Assembly: GCA_008360955.1 (NCBI GenBank)
Contig: LUCM01000101.1
Location: 215,358 to 279,357 of the forward strand
Length of the DNA stretch: 64,000 bases
Reading direction: 5' to 3'
DNA from: Fasciolopsis buskii
Lineage: Eukaryota > Platyhelminthes > Trematoda > Plagiorchiida > Fasciolidae
In this document: positions 62,377 through 64,000 of the stretch, in pieces
How positions within the stretch are numbered: the first letter of the stretch is position 1
Layout of the letters: each line of letters begins with the position of its first letter
Made by a program: the position numbers and the translations under genes
Notes under the pieces: model-generated
Seen by the model: only the letters and a program-made list of their open reading frames with translations
Databases searched by the model: none
What the model was told of the DNA's origin: nothing

Positions 62377-64000
<1,624 letters not shown>

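Overview
The window looks like nuclear DNA of a parasitic flatworm, most likely a trematode. Three genes of animal type are split by introns. Several of those introns are only 31-58 bases long, others run to several kilobases and are full of decayed retrotransposons, a pattern known from trematodes. The phylum is inferred; no ribosomal or mitochondrial marker is present.

Left third (1-23.5 kb). The 3' part of a DSTYK-type dual serine/threonine and tyrosine kinase gene runs on the + strand in six exons (646-1112, 3039-3206, 6354-6652, 11414-11739, 11782-11952, 12011-12204). It includes the complete kinase domain; its 5' part lies outside the window. Facing it, with stop codons about 900 bases apart, is an NSRP1-type (nuclear speckle splicing regulator, formerly CCDC55) gene on the - strand. 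Its four N-terminal exons lie at 22694-23440 and its C-terminal exons at 13106-14374. The roughly 8 kb between those two groups is intron stuffed with LINEs (RTE-like and Jockey-like).

Middle and right (23.5-62.3 kb). This is a gene-poor stretch of eroded transposable elements: CR1-like and other non-LTR elements in both orientations, one BEL/Pao LTR element on the - strand, and unclassified repeats. A few short open stretches look like exons or gene relics but cannot be assigned: about 33.2-33.65 kb (-), 46.80-47.06 kb (+), 50.16-50.61 kb (+) and 55.42-55.68 kb (-).

Right edge (62.4-64 kb). The first four exons of an ARL3 small GTPase gene (+) encode residues 1-105 with human-like numbering. 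The gene continues past the window edge.

The most unusual structure is a family of short foldback elements with a tRNA-like core, in three copies at 5.6-6.1, 13.4-13.5 and 16.4-16.8 kb. Two pairs of nearly identical inverted repeats also stand out: 490 bp at 4.0/21.3 kb and 347 bp at 45.8/58.2 kb. The three host genes (a kinase, a splicing regulator and a ciliary trafficking GTPase) show no sign of acting in one pathway. All family assignments are from memory of protein motifs; no database search was possible.
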